64,000 bases of DNA, taken from positions 1 to 64,000 of the IMG/VR virus record IMGVR_UViG_3300009503_000030, one strand, 5' to 3'. How positions within the stretch are numbered: position 1 is the first letter of the stretch; every line of letters starts with the position of its first letter. The translations under genes and the position numbers were made by a program. Origin of the DNA: a virus. The notes beneath the pieces were generated by a model. That model was not told where the DNA came from. It searched no databases and saw nothing but the letters and a program-made list of their open reading frames with translations. Positions 7,919 to 14,917 of this stretch are shown piece after piece.

Positions 7919-8658
7919 GTCTCCACCGCAATCCAGTGTAGTGGGTTGAAGCAGCGTCCGGCCACGAGTACCGGCTTCTGCGCTTCTCCGAGGCAGATCA
8001 TGACCTCATCACCAACGCAGTGCTCCACGGCGTCGCGGAGATGGCGGGCCTTGCAGCGAATCGCGAATGGTTCGTCGGCGAGCCCCGGGTGTGGTTGAGC
8101 GCCGAACGCGACCGTGTACATGGCGCCCGTATCATCCACGAACCAGATGTTGCAGGATGGCGGTCGGTACTCAAGCAAGAAGGAGCCCTTCGTGGACACG
8201 GTACATGCGCAGCGAGACGCCGCTACGAGTTGCTTCTTGGGGAGGATTACGCCGCGTCGGTACTCGTTTTCTGCTGGCAGTACGCGGCGGTACTCGATGT
8301 ACGCGCGACTCTGAACCGGAATGCGGACGTGCGACTCGTCGGTTCCGATGTGCAGGGACCCATCGTCGAAACCGACTTCCACGGAACTGCGCGACAGCGC
8401 ACGCAACCGCTGCGTGATGGACACGAGGTCGTTGCGGGTGATCGTGAAACCGGCCTCCGGCTGTTGGCATTCGACCGACCAGGTGAGCGTCACGCGCGTC
8501 AGCCGACTGCCATCTGTCGCCACGGCGAACACCGTGGAACCAGGGCCAGGCTCCAGGTGGACAACATTGGCCCACTCCCTTTCGACATCCACGGGAGGGA
8601 AGAGAACGTGGCGCAGGCGTTCGAGCAGGTGATGTGCTTGAGCGTGGAACCAGGTCAC
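7915..8658 (-). CDS. Two-domain DnaN/sliding-clamp-like protein
   Basis: 247 aa, starting ATG 8658. It carries clamp signatures in order: VFAVATDGSRLTRV (DnaN FVATDGHRLA), ITRNDLVSITQRL, YIEYRRVLPAE (DnaN YPDYRRVIP), VILPKKQLVAASRCACTVS (VDRKELLEALKRA), then FAIRCKARHLRDAVEH, VGDEVMICL and QKPVLVA (FNARYLLDAL, DEVRL, KPVLI). These map to clamp domains 2 and 3. Domain 1 is absent and the protein is two thirds of the usual 370 aa. A clamp tethers polymerase and other partners to DNA. With two domains it would need three subunits for a six-domain ring, as PCNA does (inference). No clamp loader is in the window. Confidence 0.65.
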   Translation of the reverse strand: MTWFHAQAHHLLERLRHVLFPPVDVEREWANVVHLEPGPGSTVFAVATDGSRLTRVTLTWSVECQQPEAGFTITRNDLVSITQRLRALSRSSVEVGFDDGSLHIGTDESHVRIPVQSRAYIEYRRVLPAENEYRRGVILPKKQLVAASRCACTVSTKGSFLLEYRPPSCNIWFVDDTGAMYTVAFGAQPHPGLADEPFAIRCKARHLRDAVEHCVGDEVMICLGEAQKPVLVAGRCFNPLHWIAVET

Positions 8659-9182
8659 GGCTCACCTCCTGTCTCGCGATTTGGCATCCAATGTCCCCAT
8701 TCATCCCGCCACTTGAGGCGGGTGCGCCCGTCCTTGAGATAGAAGGTGCAGGCGCAACGCCAGAGGGGCGGGTTGCTGCGGAATGGTTCTGCCCAGACGA
8801 TGTGCGTCTTGTAGCGCGCGATCCGCTCCCCGCAGCGAGAGCAGACCGACGGGGGTCGTGGTGTGGGTGGCTTCTTGTGCGCGAGTCGCCACTCCTCACG
8901 GGCCTCCTTGTTCATGCGCACCTGCGCATCGAGCGCGGCGAAGTACTTGGGGCTCTGGCAGTAGATGCCCTGCAGCTCCGCCGGTAGCAGGCTGTCCACG
9001 GCGTACACCTGGTAGTGCGCCGGGGCCTGGTCTGTGGCATCGCGGACGAGAATCACGACGTACTCCCGTTGGCGGCCCGTTCCGCGGCAGTCGCGGCACT
9101 TGCCTCCGCGCGGCTTCTGCGGGTCCTTGCCCGTGCCGTTGCACTGGGGGCACGGATGGGGCTCATAACTCAACGGATTCAT
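8655..9182 (-). CDS. Zinc-finger protein with DnaJ-type CxxCxGxG repeats
   Basis: 175 aa from ATG 9182, preceded by AAGGAGGTC; the longer frame to 9509 lacks a ribosome-binding site. Residues 8-40 have CPQCNGTG and CRDCRGTG, the two halves of a DnaJ-like zinc finger. A second pair, CSRCGER and CACTFYL, lies near the C terminus and may bind another zinc. The middle is not recognised. There is no J domain, so it is not a chaperone of the DnaJ type. Its ATGA-type coupling to the clamp-like gene suggests a role in DNA metabolism, unproven. Confidence 0.7.
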   Translation of the reverse strand: MNPLSYEPHPCPQCNGTGKDPQKPRGGKCRDCRGTGRQREYVVILVRDATDQAPAHYQVYAVDSLLPAELQGIYCQSPKYFAALDAQVRMNKEAREEWRLAHKKPPTPRPPSVCSRCGERIARYKTHIVWAEPFRSNPPLWRCACTFYLKDGRTRLKWRDEWGHWMPNRETGGEP

Positions 9183-9574
9183 GCGAGACCTCCTTCTGCC
9201 TCCGGCCACAAGGACAGCGCGTGTGCTTTCCCGATCAAGGTGCGCACCGACAACATCCACTCCCCAGGGTCCTCGTCGTAGGAGAGGAGGAACGATATCT
9301 CTCCCGAGTTCGGGTAGACCCACGCTTCCAGCGTGGACCTGACGGCCACGACCCAGGGCGGCGCGCAGTGAATCTCGAACCGCGAGACCGGAACGCGCGG
9401 GACGATCTGCAACCCAACACCACAGCCGTCTCGGCGCGCGTAGCGCATGAGCGCCGCGTGGTTGTCCGCGTCGAGGCGCGCCCAGAAGTGCAGGTGCACA
9501 GCCACCCAATGGGGATGCGAATCATGGAACGTGATGTTTGCGCTGACCAGCCAGGCTTTGGGGAAGCGGATCAT
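9179..9574 (-). CDS. Hypothetical protein, 131 aa
   Basis: Not recognised. It starts at ATG 9574, overlapping the stop of the next upstream gene, and ends overlapping the start of the zinc-finger gene, so it is translationally coupled on both sides. The protein is rich in Trp and beta-prone segments (WVAVHLHFWARL, WVVAVRSTLEAWVYP), with no membrane segment or Cys cluster. Its position between a PD-(D/E)XK-like protein and the zinc-finger gene makes it part of the leftward DNA-metabolism operon. Confidence 0.7.
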   Translation of the reverse strand: MIRFPKAWLVSANITFHDSHPHWVAVHLHFWARLDADNHAALMRYARRDGCGVGLQIVPRVPVSRFEIHCAPPWVVAVRSTLEAWVYPNSGEISFLLSYDEDPGEWMLSVRTLIGKAHALSLWPEAEGGLA

Positions 9575-10290
9575 GACTCCTCCGACTCATGGACCCATAG
9601 GGTAATTGGCAACCGCAACCGTTTCCGCAGTCCATTGATGACCATGTAGAAGCCGTCCCACGGGCGGTATTCGATGCCCAGGTCGGTCCGCAGGCATTCG
9701 CAGAACGCGGCCACCTCGTGTTCCTTCCGGTGGGCCTCTTCGCGGTCCGCGCGTGCCTGGGATACCATGTCGCGGACGTGGCGCGCGACGAACTCCGCGA
9801 GACGCCCACGGGCCTCCGCCTCCTCGACCATCTGCTGCCGCGTGCGGACCCCATCAAGGTCACGCGGTGGCCGTGAGTGCGCCGGAACCCGCCACATGAG
9901 GATGTAGGCCATCAGCCGCATCAGCCGTGCAGGGTCTGGCTCGTGCCAGGGTGCGGTCACCTTGCGACGGAGGCGCGGACCGGCCCAGATCAGGCCAGCG
10001 CCGTCCGGCACCTCGTCTGTGCGGATCAGACCGGCGGGGCACACGAAGTAGAACTCGTGGCAGTAGGGCAGGTAGCGCCGCCACTTCCTGTCTCGCGTGA
10101 AATCGCTCCGCGAGACCTTGACCTCGTACCCGATGCACCGCCAATCGGTCCAGGACTTGCGCATCGCCCAGGCGTCCAGGCGCAAGGCATCGCCGGTGGA
10201 GGTCCAGGTGCCGCCGACCTTGCACTCAGGGACAAACAGGTCCACCCCGTGTCGGGCGGCAAGCAGTTCGATGATCGTAGAAGCGGTCAC
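9571..10290 (-). CDS. PD-(D/E)XK-like (MmcB-type) nuclease-fold protein
   Basis: 239 aa. Residues 1-110 contain a probable nuclease core: RLDAWAMRKSW (Asp), CIGYEVKVSRSDF (E-x-K) and YLPYCHEFYFVCP, the order seen in MmcB/RecB-like restriction-fold proteins. The C-terminal half is helical and charged (long coiled segment around residues 140-190). A DNA repair or branched-DNA role is plausible. Start overlaps the stop of the next upstream gene. Catalytic competence is not certain since only the E-x-K strand is clear. Confidence 0.6.
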   Translation of the reverse strand: MTASTIIELLAARHGVDLFVPECKVGGTWTSTGDALRLDAWAMRKSWTDWRCIGYEVKVSRSDFTRDRKWRRYLPYCHEFYFVCPAGLIRTDEVPDGAGLIWAGPRLRRKVTAPWHEPDPARLMRLMAYILMWRVPAHSRPPRDLDGVRTRQQMVEEAEARGRLAEFVARHVRDMVSQARADREEAHRKEHEVAAFCECLRTDLGIEYRPWDGFYMVINGLRKRLRLPITLWVHESEES

Positions 10291-10634
10291 GCCGCAGCCT
10301 CCGCGCGCAAGGTCAAGACGCCTACCCTGCCGAGGTGGTGCCAGACGGACAGCATCCCCGGAACAGGTCCATCTTCGTATTCGATTCGGATGGACATCCG
10401 CTCACTTTTGATATCCGCCCCAAACAGTTTCCATCGCGTTCTGTTGATGGTCAACGTAGGGCGGTCGCCAAACACCGCCCGCGCTTCCTGCCATTGATAG
10501 GTGTAGCGCATCAACTTCTCGCGCCACGGCACATCGAAGGTCAGAGCGACCTTCAACTGCCGTGCCTCCGGCTGTTTCTGCCGGAAACCGGCGGCGATCC
10601 CTACCAACCGCGCATCACTGATGGTGAGTGCCAT
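10287..10634 (-). CDS. Hypothetical protein, 115 aa
   Basis: Not recognised. Mixed alpha/beta composition with a basic central segment (TINRTRWKLFGADIKSERMS). It overlaps the upstream gene by 20 bp and the downstream gene by 4 bp and has GGAGGCA before the ATG. No motifs seen. Confidence 0.65.
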   Translation of the reverse strand: MALTISDARLVGIAAGFRQKQPEARQLKVALTFDVPWREKLMRYTYQWQEARAVFGDRPTLTINRTRWKLFGADIKSERMSIRIEYEDGPVPGMLSVWHHLGRVGVLTLRAEAAA

Positions 10635-10971
10635 GCTTGCCTCCTTTCAAGAGATTCCATGGCTGCCGTCCTTTCCGGCTGGTGAACTCCCGCCGATATT
10701 TTGGCAACGAGAAGCGGGGATACCACTCGCGGGATTGGTCGTCTGGTATCGGCGGCGCGTCCCACTCGTTGCCAGAGAGCCATTGTTTGAGCGGCAAGAC
10801 GGACCACGCAGGGAAACACGCCCATGCGTCATCATCGATCTTGTCCCCGCGCGCGATCCATGCCAAGAGAACATCCTTGCATGCCTCGTACACCGCCCAA
10901 CGTGGAGCCTCGGGATTCTTGATGATGGCCCACGCGCGCTTCTTGAGCCATTCACGCTCGGAATACGTCAT
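10615..10971 (-). CDS. Hypothetical protein, 118 aa
   Basis: Starts at ATG 10971 after GAAGGAGGTC; a longer frame to 11037 runs into the transglycosylase gene and is rejected. Basic N terminus (YSEREWLKKRAWAIIKN) and several Trp residues. Not recognised. Coupled by ATGA to the transglycosylase stop. Confidence 0.65.
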   Translation of the reverse strand: MTYSEREWLKKRAWAIIKNPEAPRWAVYEACKDVLLAWIARGDKIDDDAWACFPAWSVLPLKQWLSGNEWDAPPIPDDQSREWYPRFSLPKYRREFTSRKGRQPWNLLKGGKHGTHHQ

Positions 10972-11363
10972 CGTGACCTCCTTCTGGCCGCAATCGCTCT
11001 CGGATGCGACGGGCCGTACTGATAACAGACCTTCCATGCGCGCCCGCAGCGCGCCTCCATCCGGCGCTTCACGTGCAAGGCGAGCGCGACAGAGTGGAGG
11101 GGCCGCGTCCGCAGCGCATCACACGTCGTGTCCCAGACGGAGGGCCGGACCTGCCAGAGCCCGCAGGCGCCAGAAGGGGAGATGGCCGCGGGGTTCCATC
11201 TGGACTCCATCCAGGCAAGCCGTTCCATCGCGCGGACCTCATGGGTGTCTCGCGCGTACAGGTAGAGCGCGGCCTGCGCAACCGCGCGATGGGCGTCTCC
11301 TTCCAACGGCAGCCGAGGTAGGAGCGCGATGGTCCAGAGAAGCGCGTGGGCGAGGGTCGTCAT
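10968..11363 (-). CDS. Lytic transglycosylase (SLT domain)
   Basis: 131 aa from ATG 11363, overlapping the XRE stop (ATGA). Hydrophobic N-terminal segment (ALLWTIALLPRLPL) could be a signal anchor. The SLT core is visible: LAWMESRWNPAAISPSGACG with the catalytic Glu in MESRW, then GLWQVRPSVW, a later SVALALHVKRRM and CYQYGPSHP. Family function: cleaves peptidoglycan glycan strands, used in entry or lysis. Its place behind a regulator in an early-type leftward operon, away from the lysis cluster at 61.6-63.8 kb, is unusual. Confidence 0.8.
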   Translation of the reverse strand: MTTLAHALLWTIALLPRLPLEGDAHRAVAQAALYLYARDTHEVRAMERLAWMESRWNPAAISPSGACGLWQVRPSVWDTTCDALRTRPLHSVALALHVKRRMEARCGRAWKVCYQYGPSHPRAIAARRRSR

Positions 11364-11656
11364 CGGTGCCTCCGTGTACGCGCGCGGAGCCGCGCAGCGC
11401 AACTGGACCTGCGGTCCTGCATCCGGCCAGGTCCAGGGGCGAAGAGGTCCTGGATCGGGACGCCAAGCGCGGAGGCAAGAGCGCACAGATGGTCCCCTCG
11501 TGGGACATGCTGTTCGTTCTCCCAGAGGCCGACGATGCTCGTGCTGAGCGAATGGCCGAGAAGGGCGCCGATGCTCTCTGCGAGACGTTGGCGCGTGAGT
11601 CCGCGGGCTTCGCGTGCCGCCGCGATCCGGAACCCGCAGAGGTGGTCTGTGGTCAT
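11360..11656 (-). CDS. XRE-family HTH regulator
   Basis: 98 aa, ATG 11656 preceded by GGGAGGTGACCC. Helix-turn-helix of the Cro/CI type: FRIAAAREARGLTRQRLAES followed by STSIVGLWENEQHVPRGDHL and LASALGVPIQDLF. It is the first gene of the leftward operon, directly behind a consensus promoter, and faces the operator-like sites of control region 1, so it is a good candidate repressor of that region. C terminus is short and Arg-rich. Confidence 0.85.
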   Translation of the reverse strand: MTTDHLCGFRIAAAREARGLTRQRLAESIGALLGHSLSTSIVGLWENEQHVPRGDHLCALASALGVPIQDLFAPGPGRMQDRRSSCAARLRARTRRHR

Positions 11657-11675
11657 GGGTCACCTCCCGCCGGAC

Positions 11676-11704
11676 ATGGTACTCCGGCGCAATCCAGATG
11701 TCAA
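11676..11704 (-). promoter_or_regulatory. Leftward promoter of control region 1
   Basis: On the minus strand TTGACA (11704-11699), 17-bp spacer, TACCAT (11681-11676), reading toward the XRE gene. Confidence 0.8.
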
Positions 11705-11726
11705 GAGCGCAAAGGCAGGTGCGGGA

Positions 11727-11762
11727 AACCGCGTGGTTGTGCGAGAATCTTGTGTCCCCAAC
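11727..11762. promoter_or_regulatory. Conserved 36-bp block, copy 1
   Basis: AACCGCGTGGTTGTGCGAGA followed by a variable hexamer and TGTGTCCCC. The same block recurs at 22506 and 32297, each upstream of a tandem-hairpin leader. Probable regulator-binding site shared by three divergent promoter regions (inference). Related GATAT-containing sites follow near 11770 and 11838. Confidence 0.7.
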
Positions 11763-11879
11763 TCGTAAGTCCGCGATATTACAAGGACAACCGTGGATGT
11801 GGAAGTGGAACACCGCGCAAACCGATAGTTCCAGAACACCGCGATATCATTGATAAAATGAATGGATGAAAAAAAATAC

Positions 11880-11908
11880 TTGCAACGGGTATCCGGTCTT
11901 GGTAGCAT
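11880..11908 (+). promoter_or_regulatory. Rightward promoter of control region 1
   Basis: TTGCAA, 17-bp spacer, TAGCAT, preceded by an A-tract that could act as an UP element. The transcript start (about 11915) falls just before the leader hairpins. Confidence 0.7.
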
Positions 11909-11918
11909 GGCGATGGAA

Positions 11919-11969
11919 GGCGGAAGGACCGCCGGACCCCCACGCGGCGGGGGTTGAAAGGAGGGGACC
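11919..11969 (+). promoter_or_regulatory. Tandem-hairpin 5' leader, copy 1
   Basis: Hairpin I GGCGG/CCGCC (11919-11933), hairpin II CCCCC/GGGGG (11937-11953), then TTGAAAGGAGGGG and the GTG start at 11970. Same layout at 22696 and 32479. Confidence 0.8.
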
Positions 11970-12497
11970 GTGAAGATGTTCTGGATCAACCCGTTCCGGG
12001 CCAGCACAGGCCTGGATCGTCCCGATCCGCAGGGGTTCGTGCGGGTCGGGGAACCAGGGCGGGGTCGGCGCGAGGTCCTCGTCCCCACCAGCGGGGACGG
12101 GGACTTTGTGCGGGTCGGCCTCGATCCGGAAGGCCGGCCCGTCCTGTGCCGGACGCACGAGGATGACGGCGACCGGCGGTGTGTCGCCGTCATCTCCACA
12201 AACGGGGGGTACTCGCAGTACCCGAAACGACACTACCGGATGCCGGACCCTGTGCCGGCGGGGGTCCGGATTCTGGCCTCCGGCGAGGGGGCCTGGGGCG
12301 ATGCCGGCTACGGCGGGGACTACGAGGTGGTCCTCGCCATCGTCGAGCCAGGGGCCGAGTTCGTCTTGGCCCGTCGGTTCGGCGGGCCGGTGCTCGTGCG
12401 GTGGACCGGCGAGCGCTGGCTCCACCTGGATGAGGCCGCGGTCGAGGCCGAGAAGGCCGCGGCCTCCATGGAGAAGGGGGAAGTGCAATGGCTCTGA
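11970..12497 (+). CDS. Hypothetical protein, 175 aa, first gene of rightward operon 1
   Basis: Starts at GTG 11970, spaced correctly from AAAGGAGGGG. The protein is beta-rich with many Gly/Asp turns (FVRVGEPGRG, DFVRVGLDPEGRPVL) and a short acidic helix at the C terminus. Not recognised. It is the immediate target of the conserved tandem-hairpin leader, so it is likely expressed strongly and early. Overlaps the next gene by 10 bp. Confidence 0.75.
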   Translation: MKMFWINPFRASTGLDRPDPQGFVRVGEPGRGRREVLVPTSGDGDFVRVGLDPEGRPVLCRTHEDDGDRRCVAVISTNGGYSQYPKRHYRMPDPVPAGVRILASGEGAWGDAGYGGDYEVVLAIVEPGAEFVLARRFGGPVLVRWTGERWLHLDEAAVEAEKAAASMEKGEVQWL

Positions 12498-12937
12498 CCT
12501 TGTATCGGACAAAGGGAAAGGGTCTCCCTGCTCTCTGGGAGGAGGGCGGGGGGTGGACGAATACCGGCGAGGCCCAGATCGTCTGCGGGCCTCACGGAGA
12601 GAAGAAACGGGCGCTGTATGGCGGTCACGGCTACTGCTGTGGCCGCCATGTCCTGTTCCTCGTGCATCCTGGCGATGTCGTCGTGCGGGCGCGTCATTGG
12701 CGGCGCTTCTTCACCATCGCGGTCTACAGACTCGGCTCCATCGAGCCAACTGCGGACCAGCAAGGATACAAGGCTGAAACCGAGCTGATCGCGCGGTATC
12801 AGGAAGGAGAATGGGCGCCGGAGCTGCCGCCTGAGTTCGCAGACGCCGTCGAGGCGGCCAAATGGAAGGCAACGTCCTACCACTGTAGGCACGGCATCTA
12901 CTTTGAGCCGCCTTTTCCGGAGCGAAAGGAGGGATGA
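12488..12937 (+). CDS. Hypothetical protein, 149 aa
   Basis: Not recognised. Contains CGPHGEKKRALYGGHGYCCG, with Cys/His residues that could bind metal, and KATSYHCRHGIYFEPPFP at the C terminus. Second gene of rightward operon 1; ends by ATGA overlap with the Zn-ribbon gene. Confidence 0.65.
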   Translation: MALTLYRTKGKGLPALWEEGGGWTNTGEAQIVCGPHGEKKRALYGGHGYCCGRHVLFLVHPGDVVVRARHWRRFFTIAVYRLGSIEPTADQQGYKAETELIARYQEGEWAPELPPEFADAVEAAKWKATSYHCRHGIYFEPPFPERKEG

Positions 12938-13341
12938 CGATGACCACATACTACGCACGCACCATCGAGGATGAGGTCCTTGAGATTCAGGCGGACTCCG
13001 CCCAGGAGGCCGCCGAAGAGTACGTCCGCTCTGGCGAGTGGCCGGAGGCGGACGAAACACAGTGGGTGCCTGTCCGCGTCTGGCACGAGGACGCGGATGG
13101 GAACGAGATCGAGGATGGGGAGTTCAATATCCCAGTCCATCCACGCGCTCCGCGCTGCGTTGACGCGCGTGGTCACGAGTGGATCGAGGACGTGCGCCCG
13201 CAACTCCACGGGGGAGGGGTCTGGTATCGGTACAGGTGCGCCCGTTGTGGGTTGCACCGCGCCACCGACACGTACGCCCACGACCCCGCGACTGGGTGCG
13301 ATGGGTGTGCGGTGACATACTTCTTCGAAATGGAGGGATGA
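12934..13341 (+). CDS. Zn-ribbon protein, paralog of the 22753 gene
   Basis: 135 aa from ATG 12934 (ATGA overlap); a second ATG at 12940 is better spaced from AAAGGAGGG. N-terminal segment DSAQEAAEEYVRSGEWPEAD matches SPREAAEEYVRTSEWPESS in the 22753 protein; the C-terminal half has RCARCGLHRATDTYAHDPAT versus CTRCGVRRVTDTWATDPET. The Cys pair and GCDGC suggest one zinc site. Function unknown. Both paralogs sit behind the same type of leader, implying duplication of a whole expression cassette. Confidence 0.75.
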   Translation: MTMTTYYARTIEDEVLEIQADSAQEAAEEYVRSGEWPEADETQWVPVRVWHEDADGNEIEDGEFNIPVHPRAPRCVDARGHEWIEDVRPQLHGGGVWYRYRCARCGLHRATDTYAHDPATGCDGCAVTYFFEMEG

Positions 13342-13342
13342 C

Positions 13343-14116
13343 ATGGACTTTCGCGAGGTTCTCGGACTTCCGCATGAAAAACGCATCCTTGAGGTAGCGG
13401 CCGTGACCCATCATTGGGTTCTTTTCTGCGGCCCTGGGCCAGGCCGCGACCTCGCACAGGCCGTCGCCGACATGGAGGGACTCCCGTTCGTGGCTGTGGA
13501 CCCGCAGACGCCCGACCCTGTGGAGGCGATAGAGGATGCCCAAGAGGGGATCCTCTACCTTGATCAGATCGAGAGGTGCGCGTGGGAGACCCTAGAGGCC
13601 ATCTTCGCGCAAGCGTCCAGCGTGATGGTGATCGGACGCGGGGATACGTGTCCCTGCGGCAAGTGGGGGGTGGAAGGCGCGCGCTGCCTCTGCGCGGTGG
13701 ATGCGTTGCGCGAGCACTACCGCCGCGTGTATCGGATCGCGGAGTACTTCGACCTGGTGGCCCAACTACCAGCGCAAGGCTGGCGGGACCTGCAACAGCG
13801 CCCCGAGGATCAGGAGCCTGCGTCCGCTATCCGACGGCGGGTCGAGGCGGCGCGCGCGGTCGTCGTGGCCCATCAGCCGACGTGGCGCGAGGGCATCGCA
13901 CACGATGTGTACGCGCTGTTGGAGGCTGCGACGAGGGTCTTGGGGCTTACCCTCGAACAGCGTGACCGCATCCTGCGCGTTGCCAGGTCGGTCGCGGCTT
14001 TGGAGGGCGATGGCACGCCCCGACCGTACCACGTTTCCGAGGCCCTACAGTACAGCCTCGGATTTTTCCGCCGGAGCCGTGGGTTCACGCTGCCATCGGC
14101 GGAGGTGCAGGCGTGA
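13343..14116 (+). CDS. ComM/magnesium-chelatase-like AAA protein with degenerate Walker A
   Basis: 257 aa. Order of motifs follows ComM (YifB): HEKRILEVAAVTHHWVLFCG, EGILYLDQIERCAWETLEAI (Walker B region), VMVIGRGDTCPCG (ComM NPCPCG), YRIAEYFDLVAQLP (DRIDLHVEVP), IRRRVEAARA, then DRILRVARSVAALEGDGTPR and VSEALQYS. The P-loop reads GPGPGRDL and lacks the Lys of GKT, so ATP binding may be weak or lost. ComM is a branch-migration helicase for natural transformation; half the usual length here because the N-terminal Lon-like domain is missing. A role in phage recombination or as a decoy subunit is inference. Confidence 0.7.
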   Translation: MDFREVLGLPHEKRILEVAAVTHHWVLFCGPGPGRDLAQAVADMEGLPFVAVDPQTPDPVEAIEDAQEGILYLDQIERCAWETLEAIFAQASSVMVIGRGDTCPCGKWGVEGARCLCAVDALREHYRRVYRIAEYFDLVAQLPAQGWRDLQQRPEDQEPASAIRRRVEAARAVVVAHQPTWREGIAHDVYALLEAATRVLGLTLEQRDRILRVARSVAALEGDGTPRPYHVSEALQYSLGFFRRSRGFTLPSAEVQA

Positions 14117-14361
14117 TCGCGGTGCTCGGATACCCAGGGGGCTCTTGGTTCGCGTGGCGCCGGTTCCGCGACCGGCGCGCCGCGCGACGGTGGCTCGACG
14201 ACGGATATCGGGCCATCGTCGAACACACGTCTGGTTTGGCACATCCCGCGTGCCGCATCCTCTCCGAGGCAGAGGCGCGCCGGTGGCGGTATTCCGATGG
14301 GTCCGGCGTCTTCGAGTGGGGAGACGCCGGTGGGAGGTTGCCATGCGAAAGAAAGACGTGA
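14113..14361 (+). CDS. Hypothetical protein, 82 aa
   Basis: GTG start at 14113 overlapping the ComM-like stop (GTGA). Basic, Arg-rich middle (WRRFRDRRAARRWLDDGYRA). Not recognised. Overlaps the next gene by 19 bp. Confidence 0.55.
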   Translation: MIAVLGYPGGSWFAWRRFRDRRAARRWLDDGYRAIVEHTSGLAHPACRILSEAEARRWRYSDGSGVFEWGDAGGRLPCERKT

Positions 14362-14873
14362 AGGTCGGCGGAGTGTACTACGCCGAGGTGTCGCGGCGCA
14401 CGGCACGTGTCCAGATCGTGCGTGTATCGCCCTACGGGGGATGGGACGCGCGGAACCTGGACACAGGCCGCATGGTCTACTTCCACACGGGACGGCGCAT
14501 CCACCGTCCCGTCGAGGGGAGGTGCCAGATGTTGAAATACGTCGTTGAACGCGGCTCCGGCGGTGTCGGGGCCTACGTCGAGGACGGTGCGCGGCGGCTG
14601 CCGCTCGACCCGCGCCTAGACTTGGCAGACCACTCGCCGACCGGATACGGGTACGGATACGGCGGGTCGGGTCCGGCGCAACTGGCGCTCGCGATCCTCG
14701 CGGACGCCCTGCGGCGGGCCTACGGTTCGCGTCGGCGGAGGGCCGCGGACAAGGCAGCCTTGGACCTGTACCTGTGGTTCAAATGGGACGTAATCGCGGT
14801 GCAGACCGCGCTGCGATGGGAGATCACGCACGAGGACGTGATGCAGTGGGTGATCTCGCACAGTTGCGACTGA
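14343..14873 (+). CDS. Two-part hypothetical protein (DUF6166-like C-terminal half)
   Basis: 176 aa from ATG 14343 after GGGAGGTTGCC. Residues 1-60 form a small beta-rich domain (VGGVYYAEVSRRTARVQIVR). Residues 61-176 (GVGAYVEDGARRLPLDPRLD, then GYGYGYGGSGPAQLALAILA) resemble the DUF6166 family seen in phages and plasmids, here ending in a helical part with DKAALDLYLWFKWDVI. Function unknown. Last gene of rightward operon 1; the cas12m-like gene follows after 44 bp. Confidence 0.65.
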   Translation: MRKKDVKVGGVYYAEVSRRTARVQIVRVSPYGGWDARNLDTGRMVYFHTGRRIHRPVEGRCQMLKYVVERGSGGVGAYVEDGARRLPLDPRLDLADHSPTGYGYGYGGSGPAQLALAILADALRRAYGSRRRRAADKAALDLYLWFKWDVIAVQTALRWEITHEDVMQWVISHSCD

Positions 14874-14877
14874 CAAG

Positions 14878-14917
14878 GCGATCCGCGCCGCGAAGCGCGG
14901 ACCAAAGGAGGATTGCG
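14878..14917 (+). promoter_or_regulatory. Hairpin and strong RBS before the Cas12m-like gene
   Basis: TCCGCGC/GCGCGGA stem (14882-14901) followed by ACCAAAGGAGG and the ATG at 14918. A GC hairpin directly 5' of a strong Shine-Dalgarno site is the same plan as in the three conserved leaders. Confidence 0.6.

Larger units (their letters stand above)
11657..11969. promoter_or_regulatory. Divergent control region 1
   Basis: 313 bp without genes. From left to right: leftward TTGACA promoter, conserved 36-bp block, AAGTCCGCGATATTAC and CCGCGATATCA operator-like sites, an A-rich stretch, rightward promoter TTGCAA (11880) with 17-bp spacer and TAGCAT (11903), then the tandem-hairpin leader. Confidence 0.75.

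Noticed and set aside
14774-14917. Longer N terminus for the Cas12m-like protein starting at 14774
   Set aside because: It overlaps the end of the upstream gene and has no ribosome-binding site; ATG 14918 follows AAAGGAGG.
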